The notes beneath the pieces are model-generated. The model saw only the letters and a list, made by a program, of their open reading frames with translations. It made no database searches and was not told the origin of the DNA. DNA of 64,000 nt from an uncultured Ruminococcus sp. (GTDB lineage Bacteria; Bacillota; Clostridia; Oscillospirales; Acutalibacteraceae), in NCBI GenBank assembly GCA_902785355.1, contig CACZYF010000001.1, forward strand, positions 1 to 64,000, given 5' to 3'. The position numbers and the translations under genes were made by a program. Shown here piece after piece: positions 32,185 to 39,673 of this stretch (within the stretch, counting starts at the first letter, position 1; the number at the start of each line of letters is the position of its first letter).

Positions 32185-33108
32185 TCAGAGACCGAGCGCT
32201 TCCGTTAAGCGCTCCATGTTCTCATAGCTCTGTTCGATCTCCTTGGAGTAAAGCTGAGCGGCGGCGGTGATCTCCCAATGCCGAGAGAGCGCCGCGATCA
32301 CCCGAACGGAGCAAACGGAAAAACGAACGGGAGCGAGTATATCGAGGCTGTCGATCGCGCCGAGATAATAGCGGTAAAGGTAATAGAGCGCGAGGTTTGT
32401 CAGTTCCCTTTCGTGAACGCTTAGATCAGGGCTGCCTATAACCGAGCTTATCACCAGACTGCGATTATCCTCATCAATATATTCCAGATCGCCGTAGATC
32501 TCGGGTAAAGCTGAAGTATCAAAAGCCGATGATTCCCCCGTCAACTCTTTCTGTACCCTGTCGGCAAAGCCGAGCAGATCGCGGAGCCTTTGTTCAAGCG
32601 GCTGATCGGACGCAAGGATCCGAGCCGCTTCACCTCGCGTTTGTAACAGAAACGACATGATCTCCGCGTCGTAAGCCTCGCAAGGGTCGAATTCTGTCGC
32701 ATCAAAGCAGTTATAGGCGTGATCTCCGGCGAGGATCAGCCGCGCTGCCTCGGGACAGGCGAGCGCCAGCGTATGCTCCGCAAAGGTGGTGTAATTCATC
32801 GTAATACGCGGAAACATCGCACAGGTCAGGCACAGGTGCTCCTCACCGAGCGTCCTGTAGATATCACAGAGCTTATCATCGCCCCAGAAAGGACATTTCT
32901 TCTCATCAGCCAAGCGAAACACACGGTCGCCGTCGGGATCGGTATAAATCGCATTCCTCAGTTTATCGCCGAAATCACCTTTTACAGAGTTGTAAAACGC
33001 CTCGGTCTTTTCGTCGATCACCACATCCCAGCCCTGACAGCAGGAGTCGGGACACGCGGCGGCGATACAGCGGAACTTCTCATAATAGGAGGGGTACAAA
33101 TGCTTCAC
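32185..33108 (-). CDS. FliB-like protein (flagellin lysine-N-methylase family)
   Basis: A 307-aa member of the FliB family, with the conserved N-terminal cysteine set: YEKFRCIAAACPDSCCQGW, KKCPFWGDDKLCDIY and EEHLCLTCAMFPR. FliB methylates flagellin lysines in Salmonella, but no flagellar gene is in view and many Clostridia carry FliB homologues without flagellin. The clustered cysteines could hold a metal or Fe-S cluster. Cellular target unknown. Confidence 0.85.
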   Translation of the reverse strand: MKHLYPSYYEKFRCIAAACPDSCCQGWDVVIDEKTEAFYNSVKGDFGDKLRNAIYTDPDGDRVFRLADEKKCPFWGDDKLCDIYRTLGEEHLCLTCAMFPRITMNYTTFAEHTLALACPEAARLILAGDHAYNCFDATEFDPCEAYDAEIMSFLLQTRGEAARILASDQPLEQRLRDLLGFADRVQKELTGESSAFDTSALPEIYGDLEYIDEDNRSLVISSVIGSPDLSVHERELTNLALYYLYRYYLGAIDSLDILAPVRFSVCSVRVIAALSRHWEITAAAQLYSKEIEQSYENMERLTEALGL

Positions 33109-33162
33109 GGAAAAACTCCTTCAAAAAAACAAACGGTTGCCGTGTACTATCAATCATTATTC

Positions 33163-33191
33163 ATTATCCGTCATAATCTTTAGAAAGTCAA
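33163..33191 (-). promoter_or_regulatory. Promoter of the FliB-like gene
   Basis: Minus-strand TTGACT (33186-33191), 17-bp spacer, GATAAT (33163-33168). Its -35 is only 9 bp from the -35 of the divergent symporter promoter. Confidence 0.5.
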
Positions 33192-33200
33192 CAAAAACTA

Positions 33201-33228
33201 TTGCATTTTTTGTACAAGGTGGTATAAT
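33201..33228 (+). promoter_or_regulatory. Promoter of the glycine-riboswitch/symporter unit
   Basis: TTGCAT (33201-33206), 16-bp spacer, perfect TATAAT (33223-33228). Confidence 0.6.
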
Positions 33229-33320
33229 ACCTTTTGGAACAGAATATGTGTCGGATGAATCATGCAGAAGAGCGAACACTCATATATTGGTAACAGCAGC
33301 TTGACCGCGTGAGGACGGCA

Positions 33321-33426
33321 CTCCGGAGAATTCCATCGCGGCGCAGTTTACACGTCACGCGGATGGATGCCGAAGGTGCAAGCGCGGCTCGCCGCGTCAA
33401 TCTCTCAGGCAAAAGGACGGAGGAAG
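33321..33426 (+). promoter_or_regulatory. Glycine riboswitch (single aptamer)
   Basis: The conserved glycine-aptamer blocks are present in order: CTCCGGAGAATTC, GATGCCGAAGGTGCAAGCG, CAATCTCTCAGGCAAAAGGA and CGGAGG. Only one complete aptamer is seen, not the common tandem pair; sequence after it (33427-33452) can form a GGATG/CATCC helix, perhaps the ghost-aptamer helix of singlet riboswitches. Glycine would be expected to favour expression of the downstream Na+/amino-acid symporter. Confidence 0.92.
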
Positions 33427-33467
33427 GATGTCGAGCTGCGTGGTATGGCATCCGTCATCGTGTCTGA

Positions 33468-33491
33468 GAGTCGTTTTACAACGGCTCTTTT
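33468..33491 (+). terminator. Riboswitch-associated terminator
   Basis: GAGTCGTT-ttac-AACGGCTC followed by TTTTC, lying between the glycine aptamer and the symporter gene, so probably the expression platform. Confidence 0.75.
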
Positions 33492-33575
33492 CTTTATTTC
33501 CGACAAATACAAACAAATACAAACTGCGCTTTTGACCGACACATATCACACGATACAAGAGGAGGTATAAAACAC

Positions 33576-35099
33576 ATGTGGGAAAGTTTTCTCAAATCCG
33601 TTGAAGAGATCAACGGCGTGATCAACAGCTATGTCTGGGGATGGCCGACCATCATCCTGATCCTCGGCACAGGCTTGCTGCTGACTATCCGCACCCGCTT
33701 TCTGCAGGTGCGCAAGTTCGGCGAATCGCTGAACACCACCATCGTCCCGACCTTCAAGAGTCTGGGTAAGAAAAAACAAAAGGACGGCAGAGTGCAGTCC
33801 ATCAGCCAGTTCGAGGCGTTCTCGACCGCGATCTCCGGCACGGTCGGCACCGGCAACATCATCGGCGTCGTTGCGGCGATCCTCACGGGAGGTCCCGGCG
33901 CGGTGCTGTGGATGTGGATCTCCGCGTTCTTCGGCATGGTCACCAACTACGCCGAGAATGTGCTGGGTCTGTACTATCGTAAAAGGGACAGCAAGGGAAA
34001 TCTTGCAGGCGGCGCATTCTACTATATCGCCTACGGTCTGAAATGGAAGTGGCTGGCGTATGTCGCCTCCGTCTTCTGTATCTTAGCGGCGATCGGCATG
34101 AGCGGCGTACAAACAAACAAAATCTCCGGCTCGCTGGCTGAGGCTTTTGCGCGGGTGACCGGCTCCGCCGACAACGCCGAGACTGTCAAGCTGATCATCG
34201 GTATCATCGTCGCGGTGATCGCGGCGACAATCATCATCGGCGGTATCAAGCGTATCGGCAAGGTCGCGTCCATGCTGGTGCCCTTCATGTCGCTCCTGTT
34301 CATCATTCTGGCGCTGATCTCCATCGGTATGCACTACGACCGCATCGGTCAGGCGTTCGGCCTGATCTTCTCCAAGGCATTCAGCTTTGAGGCTGCCGGC
34401 GGCGGTATCCTGGGCTTTACCTTTGCGACTGTTATCAAGAAGGGTATGGCTCGCGGCGTATTCTCTAATGAAGCGGGATTGGGCTCCTCCGTCATCGCCC
34501 ACTCCGCGTCTGAGACCCGCGAGCCCGTCAAGCAGGGCTTGTGGGGCGTGTTCGAGATCTTCTTCGACACCTTCATCATCTGCACCCTGACCGCGCTGAT
34601 GTTCCTGACCACCAACGACGTCACCAAGCTCAGCCCCGATATGAACGACAGCGTCATGTCGATGTCGATGTTCTCCGACAACTTCGGCGCGTTCGGTACG
34701 GCGACCTTCTCGATCATTCTGCCTCTGTTCGCCTTCACCACCATCATCGCTTGGTCGTACTACGGCGAAAAAGGCGTTGAGTTCTTCTTCAGCTTCATGA
34801 ACGAAGATAAGCGCAAAATCCCCGTCACCATCTTCAAGGTGCTTTATGTCGTGCTGATCGCTGTTTCCGCAACGATCCACAGCCAGGTGGTATGGGATAT
34901 CAGCGACACCTGTAACGGCTTGATGGCGCTGCCGAACCTGATCTGTCTGGTCGCGCTCAGCGGACTGGTCGCCAAGATCACGAAGAACTACTTCGACCGT
35001 AAGAAGGGTGTCGACGTCGAGCCGATGCTCTCCGCCTATCCCGATATGAACGAGGAGTTCAAGCAGGATATTACGTCCGGAGACATCGAAATGCAATAA
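33576..35099 (+). CDS. Sodium:alanine/glycine symporter (AGCS family)
   Basis: A 507-aa AGCS/DagA-family symporter with about 11 membrane helices. It has TFKSLGKKKQKDGRVQSISQ, the family signature FEAFSTAISGTVGTGNIIGV, GGPGAVLWMWISAFFGMVTN, and GMARGVFSNEAGLGSSVIAH. It imports alanine or glycine with Na+; the glycine riboswitch upstream points to glycine. AGGAGG precedes the start. It is a single-gene unit. Confidence 0.95.
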   Translation: MWESFLKSVEEINGVINSYVWGWPTIILILGTGLLLTIRTRFLQVRKFGESLNTTIVPTFKSLGKKKQKDGRVQSISQFEAFSTAISGTVGTGNIIGVVAAILTGGPGAVLWMWISAFFGMVTNYAENVLGLYYRKRDSKGNLAGGAFYYIAYGLKWKWLAYVASVFCILAAIGMSGVQTNKISGSLAEAFARVTGSADNAETVKLIIGIIVAVIAATIIIGGIKRIGKVASMLVPFMSLLFIILALISIGMHYDRIGQAFGLIFSKAFSFEAAGGGILGFTFATVIKKGMARGVFSNEAGLGSSVIAHSASETREPVKQGLWGVFEIFFDTFIICTLTALMFLTTNDVTKLSPDMNDSVMSMSMFSDNFGAFGTATFSIILPLFAFTTIIAWSYYGEKGVEFFFSFMNEDKRKIPVTIFKVLYVVLIAVSATIHSQVVWDISDTCNGLMALPNLICLVALSGLVAKITKNYFDRKKGVDVEPMLSAYPDMNEEFKQDITSGDIEMQ

Positions 35100-35126
35100 T
35101 CGGCTTTCAACTTTTGGTATATAATG

Positions 35127-35160
35127 AAGGGCTGTCGTGACAATCGCCGCGACAGCCCTT
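35127..35160. terminator. Terminator between symporter and NUDIX genes
   Basis: Perfect 11-bp stem AAGGGCTGTCG/CGACAGCCCTT between convergent genes. No long T-run. Confidence 0.6.
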
Positions 35161-35166
35161 CGTAGA

Positions 35167-35655
35167 TTACTTCTGCTCGTCCAGCCAAGCGTTCAGGAAC
35201 CGCTGCGCCAAGCTGTCGGGACGGATATTCGCCCTTGCTTCGTCAAAGCCGAGCCACTGTGCCTCGTCCACCTCGTCGGTCGGAGATACGGTAGGATCTC
35301 CCTGTATATGACAGGTGAAGTTGAGCATCAGGGTGTTGCTGCGCGCGAAGTACTCGGAGCGGTTATAGCGTATCTCACCCGCAGTCAATCCTGTTTCCTC
35401 CTTCAATTCCCGCGCAACGGCATGCTCGGCACATTCTCCCTTGTTGATATATCCCGCGACAAGAATGAAGCTGTCGCGGCCGTACTGCTTAATCAACAGA
35501 ATCTTTCGGTTGACATCGTCAACGGTTATGATGCTGACCGCTACGTTGTATTTCGGAAAGCGGTATGTCTTACAGGTGTTGCAGTAAGGGATGATCCCCT
35601 CGTTCTCCAGATAACGGTCAGTAAGCTCCGCGCCGCATTCTTCACAATAACTCAT
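35167..35655 (-). CDS. NUDIX hydrolase with N-terminal zinc ribbon (NudC-like)
   Basis: A 162-aa protein: a four-cysteine zinc ribbon (CEECG and CNTCK) then a NUDIX domain whose box reads GYINKGECAEHAVARELKEE followed by TGL, with all catalytic Glu residues. The ribbon plus NUDIX order resembles NADH pyrophosphatase/decapping NudC, but the downstream SQPWPxPxS motif of NudC is not seen, so the substrate is left open. Confidence 0.88.
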   Translation of the reverse strand: MSYCEECGAELTDRYLENEGIIPYCNTCKTYRFPKYNVAVSIITVDDVNRKILLIKQYGRDSFILVAGYINKGECAEHAVARELKEETGLTAGEIRYNRSEYFARSNTLMLNFTCHIQGDPTVSPTDEVDEAQWLGFDEARANIRPDSLAQRFLNAWLDEQK

Positions 35656-35691
35656 TCGTACCCTCCGTTAGTTTCTTTCTGTTATAGTAAC

Positions 35692-35735
35692 ATATTCATC
35701 CCGGACGTGCAACATATTTATCCCCGGCACGCAAC
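35692..35735 (+). promoter_or_regulatory. Tandem 22-bp direct repeat upstream of degV promoter
   Basis: Two adjoining 22-bp units (35692-35713 and 35714-35735) match at 17 of 22 positions, each ending in a GCAAC block. They end 7 bp before the -35 box of degV and fall between divergent genes, the place where a regulator would bind. Role inferred. Confidence 0.45.
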
Positions 35736-35742
35736 AGTATGC

Positions 35743-35771
35743 TTGACAAGCTCTAGTCATCGTGGTAAAAT
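35743..35771 (+). promoter_or_regulatory. Promoter of degV
   Basis: Perfect TTGACA (35743-35748), 17-bp spacer, TAAAAT (35766-35771). Confidence 0.7.
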
Positions 35772-35802
35772 CACCGTGATGAAGGAAAGTGAGTGAGAGA
35801 AT

Positions 35803-36660
35803 ATGACGAAACTGATGATTACTACCGACAGCACAGCGGATATGCCCGCTTCTGTCGCTGAAAAATATGATATCCGCGTTGCTCCGCTGCATGTACTGTA
35901 TAACGATGAGGATTATGCGGACGGCGTCGACATCACCCCCGAGGATATACTCAACCGCTACAAGGAGCGCGGTGAGCTGCCCTCGACCTCTGCGGTAACA
36001 CCCGACGGTTATCTGCACTTCTTCAAGGAAATCTTTGACGAGGGCTTTGAGGAGATCATCCATATTGCGTTCTGCTCGGAAATGTCCTCCACCTACCAGA
36101 ACGCTGTGATCGCCTCACAGGAATTCGGCGGCAAAGTACACGTGATCGACAGCCGCGTGCTGTCGAGCGGTATGACGCTGCTGGCGATCCGAGCGTGTGA
36201 GTTCCGTGAGATGGGCTTCAAGCCGGACCGCATCTGCGATCTCGTCAGCGACCTGATCGAGAAGAACGTCGGCGGCTTCCTGCTGAGCCAGCTGGAATTC
36301 CTCCACAAGGGCGGCCGCTGCTCGAGCGTATCGCTGCTGGGTGCAAATCTGCTGAACATCAAACCCACCATCGTCGTCAAGGACGGCGCGATGAGCGTTG
36401 CGAAGAAGTATCGCGGCAAGGACGAGGCATGCCGTCTGAAATTCCTCAAGGAACGTCTGGACGAATACAAGGACGTCATCGACACGCGCCGTATCGTTCT
36501 GCACATGACCTGCGACATCAGCGAGAAGGATCGTAAGTACTATAAGAAAGAGCTCAAGAAGCTGATCGACTGCGATGAGATTATCGTATCTACCGCGGGG
36601 TGCGTCATTACCTCTCACTGCGGACCGGGTACCTTTGCCCTGTTCTTCATGACGAAATAA
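35803..36660 (+). CDS. DegV family fatty-acid-binding protein
   Basis: A 285-aa DegV/FakB-type protein: KLMITTDSTADMPASVAEKY, LPSTSAVTPDGY, FCSEMSSTYQNAVIAS, IDSRVLSSG and the C-terminal SHCGPGTFALFF. Relatives bind an activated fatty acid and, with FakA kinase, phosphorylate exogenous fatty acids for phospholipid synthesis. No fakA is visible here. AAAGTGAGTG-type sequence lies upstream of ATG. Confidence 0.92.
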   Translation: MTKLMITTDSTADMPASVAEKYDIRVAPLHVLYNDEDYADGVDITPEDILNRYKERGELPSTSAVTPDGYLHFFKEIFDEGFEEIIHIAFCSEMSSTYQNAVIASQEFGGKVHVIDSRVLSSGMTLLAIRACEFREMGFKPDRICDLVSDLIEKNVGGFLLSQLEFLHKGGRCSSVSLLGANLLNIKPTIVVKDGAMSVAKKYRGKDEACRLKFLKERLDEYKDVIDTRRIVLHMTCDISEKDRKYYKKELKKLIDCDEIIVSTAGCVITSHCGPGTFALFFMTK

Positions 36661-36725
36661 ACCGCTACATAATCCAAAACACGAGACCTCCGGCTGATCT
36701 AAACGTCTCTTTATTATGAATCCAA

Positions 36726-36757
36726 AAACCTGCCAACAAAAACGGCAGGTTTTTTTC
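36726..36757 (+). terminator. Terminator of degV
   Basis: AAACCTGCC/GGCAGGTTT followed by a T-run. The rest of the 440-nt gap up to 37041 is very A/T-rich with no gene; a small palindromic AAAAAACG/CGTTTTTT lies near 36950-36967. Confidence 0.88.
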
Positions 36758-37041
36758 ATAGCAAGACACATAAAACGCGATCATCTGAAAACTTGCTTTA
36801 TGTGGTGTGGTTATGCGACATTTCGACAGGTGCATATTACATAAAACAGATAATAAACTAACATAGAAAATATTAACAATACCCAGAAAATTTAGCATAC
36901 GGGGTACGTTAATACATTTACATACGCGATATATGGCTTATTAATGGGAAAAAACGGCGTTTTTTCGACGTTAATTTATCTAAAAACACATCAGAATTAT
37001 GTAAGTTTTTGCCAAATATTGTATTTCTGTTTCGTTTAATG

Positions 37042-37070
37042 TTTACAAAACTCTTTTTCTATGTTACAAT
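37042..37070 (+). promoter_or_regulatory. Promoter of the YbeY-like gene
   Basis: TTTACA (37042-37047), 17-bp spacer, TACAAT (37065-37070), followed 30 nt on by the start codon. Confidence 0.6.
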
Positions 37071-37100
37071 AAATCGACACAAAGCAAGGGAGGCGATAAC

Positions 37101-37568
37101 ATGGCAAGTAATCTTAAGGTTATCATCGACAATAACCAGTCGAAAATTAAGATCCCTTCGGGTACCCGAATGCTCGTCAGACGCAGTTGTCATGCCGCTC
37201 TGTTGCATGAGCTGTATGACAAACAGACTACGATCTCCGTCACCTTTACGGATAACGAAATCCTCAACGCCCACAGCGCACAGCGCGCCAGTAACTTTGA
37301 GGCGCCTGAGGTTATCGCGATTCCGTCGCAGGACGGAGAAGAGAGCTTGGGAGAGCTCATCATCTCGATAGAACGTGTTTTAGAGCTCACTAAGGTCTAT
37401 GATCGTCCGTTTGAAATGGGCATGGTTTACGCTTCTGTTCACGGCGTTTTTAATTTACTCGGTCGTTACTACACCGACCAGAACAAAAAAAACGCTTTGA
37501 TGAAGGAAGAAGCGGCAGTAATGGGTCAAATGGGATTTCCCCCGCTTGCCGATTACAGCAGCTTTTAG
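37101..37568 (+). CDS. Degenerate YbeY-like protein (metal ligands replaced)
   Basis: A 155-aa protein that follows the YbeY pattern: ISVTFTDNEILNAHSAQR, EAPEVIAIPS (where YbeY has PTDVLSFP), LGELIISIERVLELTKVYDR and a C-terminal helix. YbeY is an endoribonuclease for 16S 3'-end maturation whose zinc site is HGxxHxxxxxH. Here the site reads VHGVFNLLGRYY: the first His stays, the second is Asn and the third Tyr. It is therefore unlikely to bind zinc like YbeY. GGGAGG lies 7 nt before ATG; it has its own promoter and terminator, not the usual phoH/era neighbours. A remote relation is possible but less likely. Confidence 0.7.
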   Translation: MASNLKVIIDNNQSKIKIPSGTRMLVRRSCHAALLHELYDKQTTISVTFTDNEILNAHSAQRASNFEAPEVIAIPSQDGEESLGELIISIERVLELTKVYDRPFEMGMVYASVHGVFNLLGRYYTDQNKKNALMKEEAAVMGQMGFPPLADYSSF

Positions 37569-37575
37569 CTGAAAT

Positions 37576-37605
37576 AAAAACACCCGCGAGTGAGCGGGTG
37601 TTTTT
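37576..37605 (+). terminator. Terminator of the YbeY-like gene
   Basis: Perfect 12-bp stem AAAAACACCCGC/GCGGGTGTTTTT. It works for either direction, and the thioesterase gene converges on it. Confidence 0.88.
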
Positions 37606-37627
37606 ATTTGCGCCGGATTCAATCCAT

Positions 37628-38344
37628 TTATCGGGTGATCTCACATTCTACGGCTACGGTATCGCCCAGAACAACGTCAAAAAGCTCCCGTCCGTCTTGC
37701 TGTGCCTTACGGATCGTAAGGATATCGCCCTCATGAGTCTGTCCCGCGTATCGCACCTCGATAGCCTTTACAGGGCGCTCACGCAGCGCGGCGACCGTGT
37801 AGGTATCCATGATGAAGCGCACGTAGGACACGTTGTTGGTATGCTGGACAAAATCGATATCGCCCGACTTGACGACGCGGGTCTCGAGATCGGTCAGTCC
37901 TTCGTGCTTCAGACGGCTGAAAGCGATCTCCCGCTCGGGAGACTCGACATGGGTATCCGAGGTGATGCCGACGTCGCGGATGCGGCGGATACGCTGGGTC
38001 TTGAGATCCAGCGCGCACATCTCGATGCGCGAATAGACGCAGACCGCGCCCGTCCTATCCTTCAATACGGTATCAACCGTCATCTTCGCACCCTTGGCGG
38101 AGGAGATATAGCTCTCAGCGGTATATGGCTCCATCCAGTCGAGCTCGCGGTCGATCTCGACGCGGTTGCGGGTGAAGATCCACACGCAGCCGTACTCACG
38201 GCGAAGCGTTACGCCGTCGATATGCAGCTCGCCCATCATCTCGGTCAGGTAATCCTGTACCAGATCGAAGGTACCTTTGACGGCAAGCTTTACGTTGGAA
38301 TCACAGATGCTGGCGGGTACGACCGCCTCTTTGATCAGTTTCAT
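37628..38344 (-). CDS. Acyl-ACP thioesterase (FatA/FatB-like)
   Basis: A 238-aa double hot-dog protein of the bacterial acyl-ACP thioesterase family. The N-terminal half has FDLVQDYLTEMMGELHIDG and the C-terminal half the catalytic-type DIDFVQHTNNVSYVRFIMDT (Asp/His/Asn set of plant FatA/FatB). It releases free fatty acid from acyl-ACP in the cytoplasm. The start at 38344 has AGGAGG 6 nt upstream. It is divergent from the serine-palmitoyltransferase-like gene, hinting at a linked lipid function. Confidence 0.88.
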   Translation of the reverse strand: MKLIKEAVVPASICDSNVKLAVKGTFDLVQDYLTEMMGELHIDGVTLRREYGCVWIFTRNRVEIDRELDWMEPYTAESYISSAKGAKMTVDTVLKDRTGAVCVYSRIEMCALDLKTQRIRRIRDVGITSDTHVESPEREIAFSRLKHEGLTDLETRVVKSGDIDFVQHTNNVSYVRFIMDTYTVAALRERPVKAIEVRYAGQTHEGDILTIRKAQQDGRELFDVVLGDTVAVECEITR

Positions 38345-38362
38345 AATACGCCTCCTTGTTAA

Positions 38363-38391
38363 TACTTTAACACAAAATACGGACGGAATCA
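38363..38391 (-). promoter_or_regulatory. Promoter of the thioesterase gene
   Basis: Minus-strand TTGATT (38386-38391), 17-bp spacer, TAAAGT (38363-38368). Confidence 0.5.
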
Positions 38392-38411
38392 ATGATAAAA
38401 CCGCGTTTTTC

Positions 38412-38440
38412 TTGACACACCGCGAATTATCATGTAAAAT
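38412..38440 (+). promoter_or_regulatory. Promoter of the SPT-like/SDR operon
   Basis: Perfect TTGACA (38412-38417), 17-bp spacer, TAAAAT (38435-38440). Confidence 0.65.
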
Positions 38441-38497
38441 ATTCTGCGGTATATTTTTCTGCACAAACTCAAATCAGATGAAAATGGGGGAAGATAT

Positions 38498-39673
38498 ATG
38501 GACATATTTGAAAAATGCGATCGTTTTACGCTCGCGGATGAATACCGCCAAATGGGGATCTACCCCTACTTTCACGCACTGGAGACCCGTCAGGACGTGG
38601 AGGTCATTATGGAGGGAAAGCGCCGCATCATGCTGGGCTCCAACAATTACCTCGGACTGACCACCGAGCCCTCTGTCGTTGAAGCGGGCATCAAAGCGCT
38701 GGAGCAGTACGGCTCCGGCTGCTCGGGCTCACGCTTCCTCAACGGTACCTTGCGCATGCATCTGGAGCTCGAGCAGGAGCTCGCCGAGTTCGTCCACATG
38801 GACGAGGCGGTCACCTTCTCGACCGGCTTCCAGAGTAACCTCGGCATTATCAGCGCTATCGTCGGCAGAGGCGACTACGTCGTATGTGACCGAGAGAACC
38901 ACGCCTCTATTTACGACGGCTGCAAGCTCAGCTACGGCAAGATGGAGCGCTACAAGCACAACGATATGGCGGATCTCGAAAGGATCCTACAGAAGATACC
39001 CGAGACAGCCGGCATCCTGATCGTCACCGACGGCGTATTCTCGATGGGCGGCGATATCGCCAAGCTCCCCGAGATCTGCAAGCTTGCGGAGAAATACGGC
39101 GCGAGAGTCATGGTCGACGACGCGCACGGCTTAGGCGTGATCGGTGAAGGCGGCAGAGGTACGGCAAGCTACTTTGGCCTTGAGGACAAGGTCGACATCA
39201 TTATGGGTACCTTCTCGAAGTCCCTCGCCTCCTTAGGCGGCTATATGGCGGCTTCCCACAAGGTATGCGACTATGTGCGCCACAACTCCCGCCCGTTCAT
39301 CTTCTCAGCTTCCATACCGCCCGCATGCTGTGCGGTCGCGCTGACAGCATTGAGACACCTCAAGGCGCATCCCGAGCTGCCTGAAAAGCTGAACGCCCTC
39401 TCCGCCCACGCGAGAGACGGCTTGCGCAAGGCGGGCTTGAAGATCCGCGAGAGCAACACTCCTATCGTACCCATCTACACCTATTCGATGGAGAATACCC
39501 TGCGCAAGGCGAAGGAGGTCTACGAGGCGGGCGTTTACGTCAATCCCGTTCTGCCCCCCGCGACCGCGCCGAACGAGTGTCTCCTGCGTACCAGCTACAT
39601 GGCGACCCTGACCGAGGACCTCATCGACGAGGCAGTCTCGATCATCGCCAAGGTTCTGCTTGAAAAGAAATGA
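38498..39673 (+). CDS. Serine-palmitoyltransferase-like alpha-oxoamine synthase
   Basis: A 391-aa PLP enzyme of the AONS/KBL/SPT family: GSNNYLGLTTEPSVVEAG, GSGCSGSRFLNGTLRMHLEL, CDRENHASIYDGCKLSYG (PLP-stacking His), DDAHGLGVIGEGGRG and the PLP lysine in GTFSKSLASLGGYMA. The N-terminal YFHALETRQDVEVIMEGKRR and the SGCSGSRFLNGT block are closer to bacterial serine palmitoyltransferases than to BioF or Kbl as I know them. It would condense an amino acid with an acyl thioester. It overlaps an SDR gene by 4 nt. GGGGGA precedes the start. BioF/Kbl-type activity cannot be excluded. Confidence 0.85.
   Translation: MDIFEKCDRFTLADEYRQMGIYPYFHALETRQDVEVIMEGKRRIMLGSNNYLGLTTEPSVVEAGIKALEQYGSGCSGSRFLNGTLRMHLELEQELAEFVHMDEAVTFSTGFQSNLGIISAIVGRGDYVVCDRENHASIYDGCKLSYGKMERYKHNDMADLERILQKIPETAGILIVTDGVFSMGGDIAKLPEICKLAEKYGARVMVDDAHGLGVIGEGGRGTASYFGLEDKVDIIMGTFSKSLASLGGYMAASHKVCDYVRHNSRPFIFSASIPPACCAVALTALRHLKAHPELPEKLNALSAHARDGLRKAGLKIRESNTPIVPIYTYSMENTLRKAKEVYEAGVYVNPVLPPATAPNECLLRTSYMATLTEDLIDEAVSIIAKVLLEKK

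Noticed and set aside
34083..35096. A 337-codon open frame on the minus strand
   Set aside because: Complement of the symporter gene, with charged low-complexity translation and no motif.
36760..37040. A small RNA gene in the A/T-rich gap before the YbeY-like gene
   Set aside because: No extended stem-loop with a terminator and no promoter pair was convincing apart from the promoter assigned to the downstream gene.
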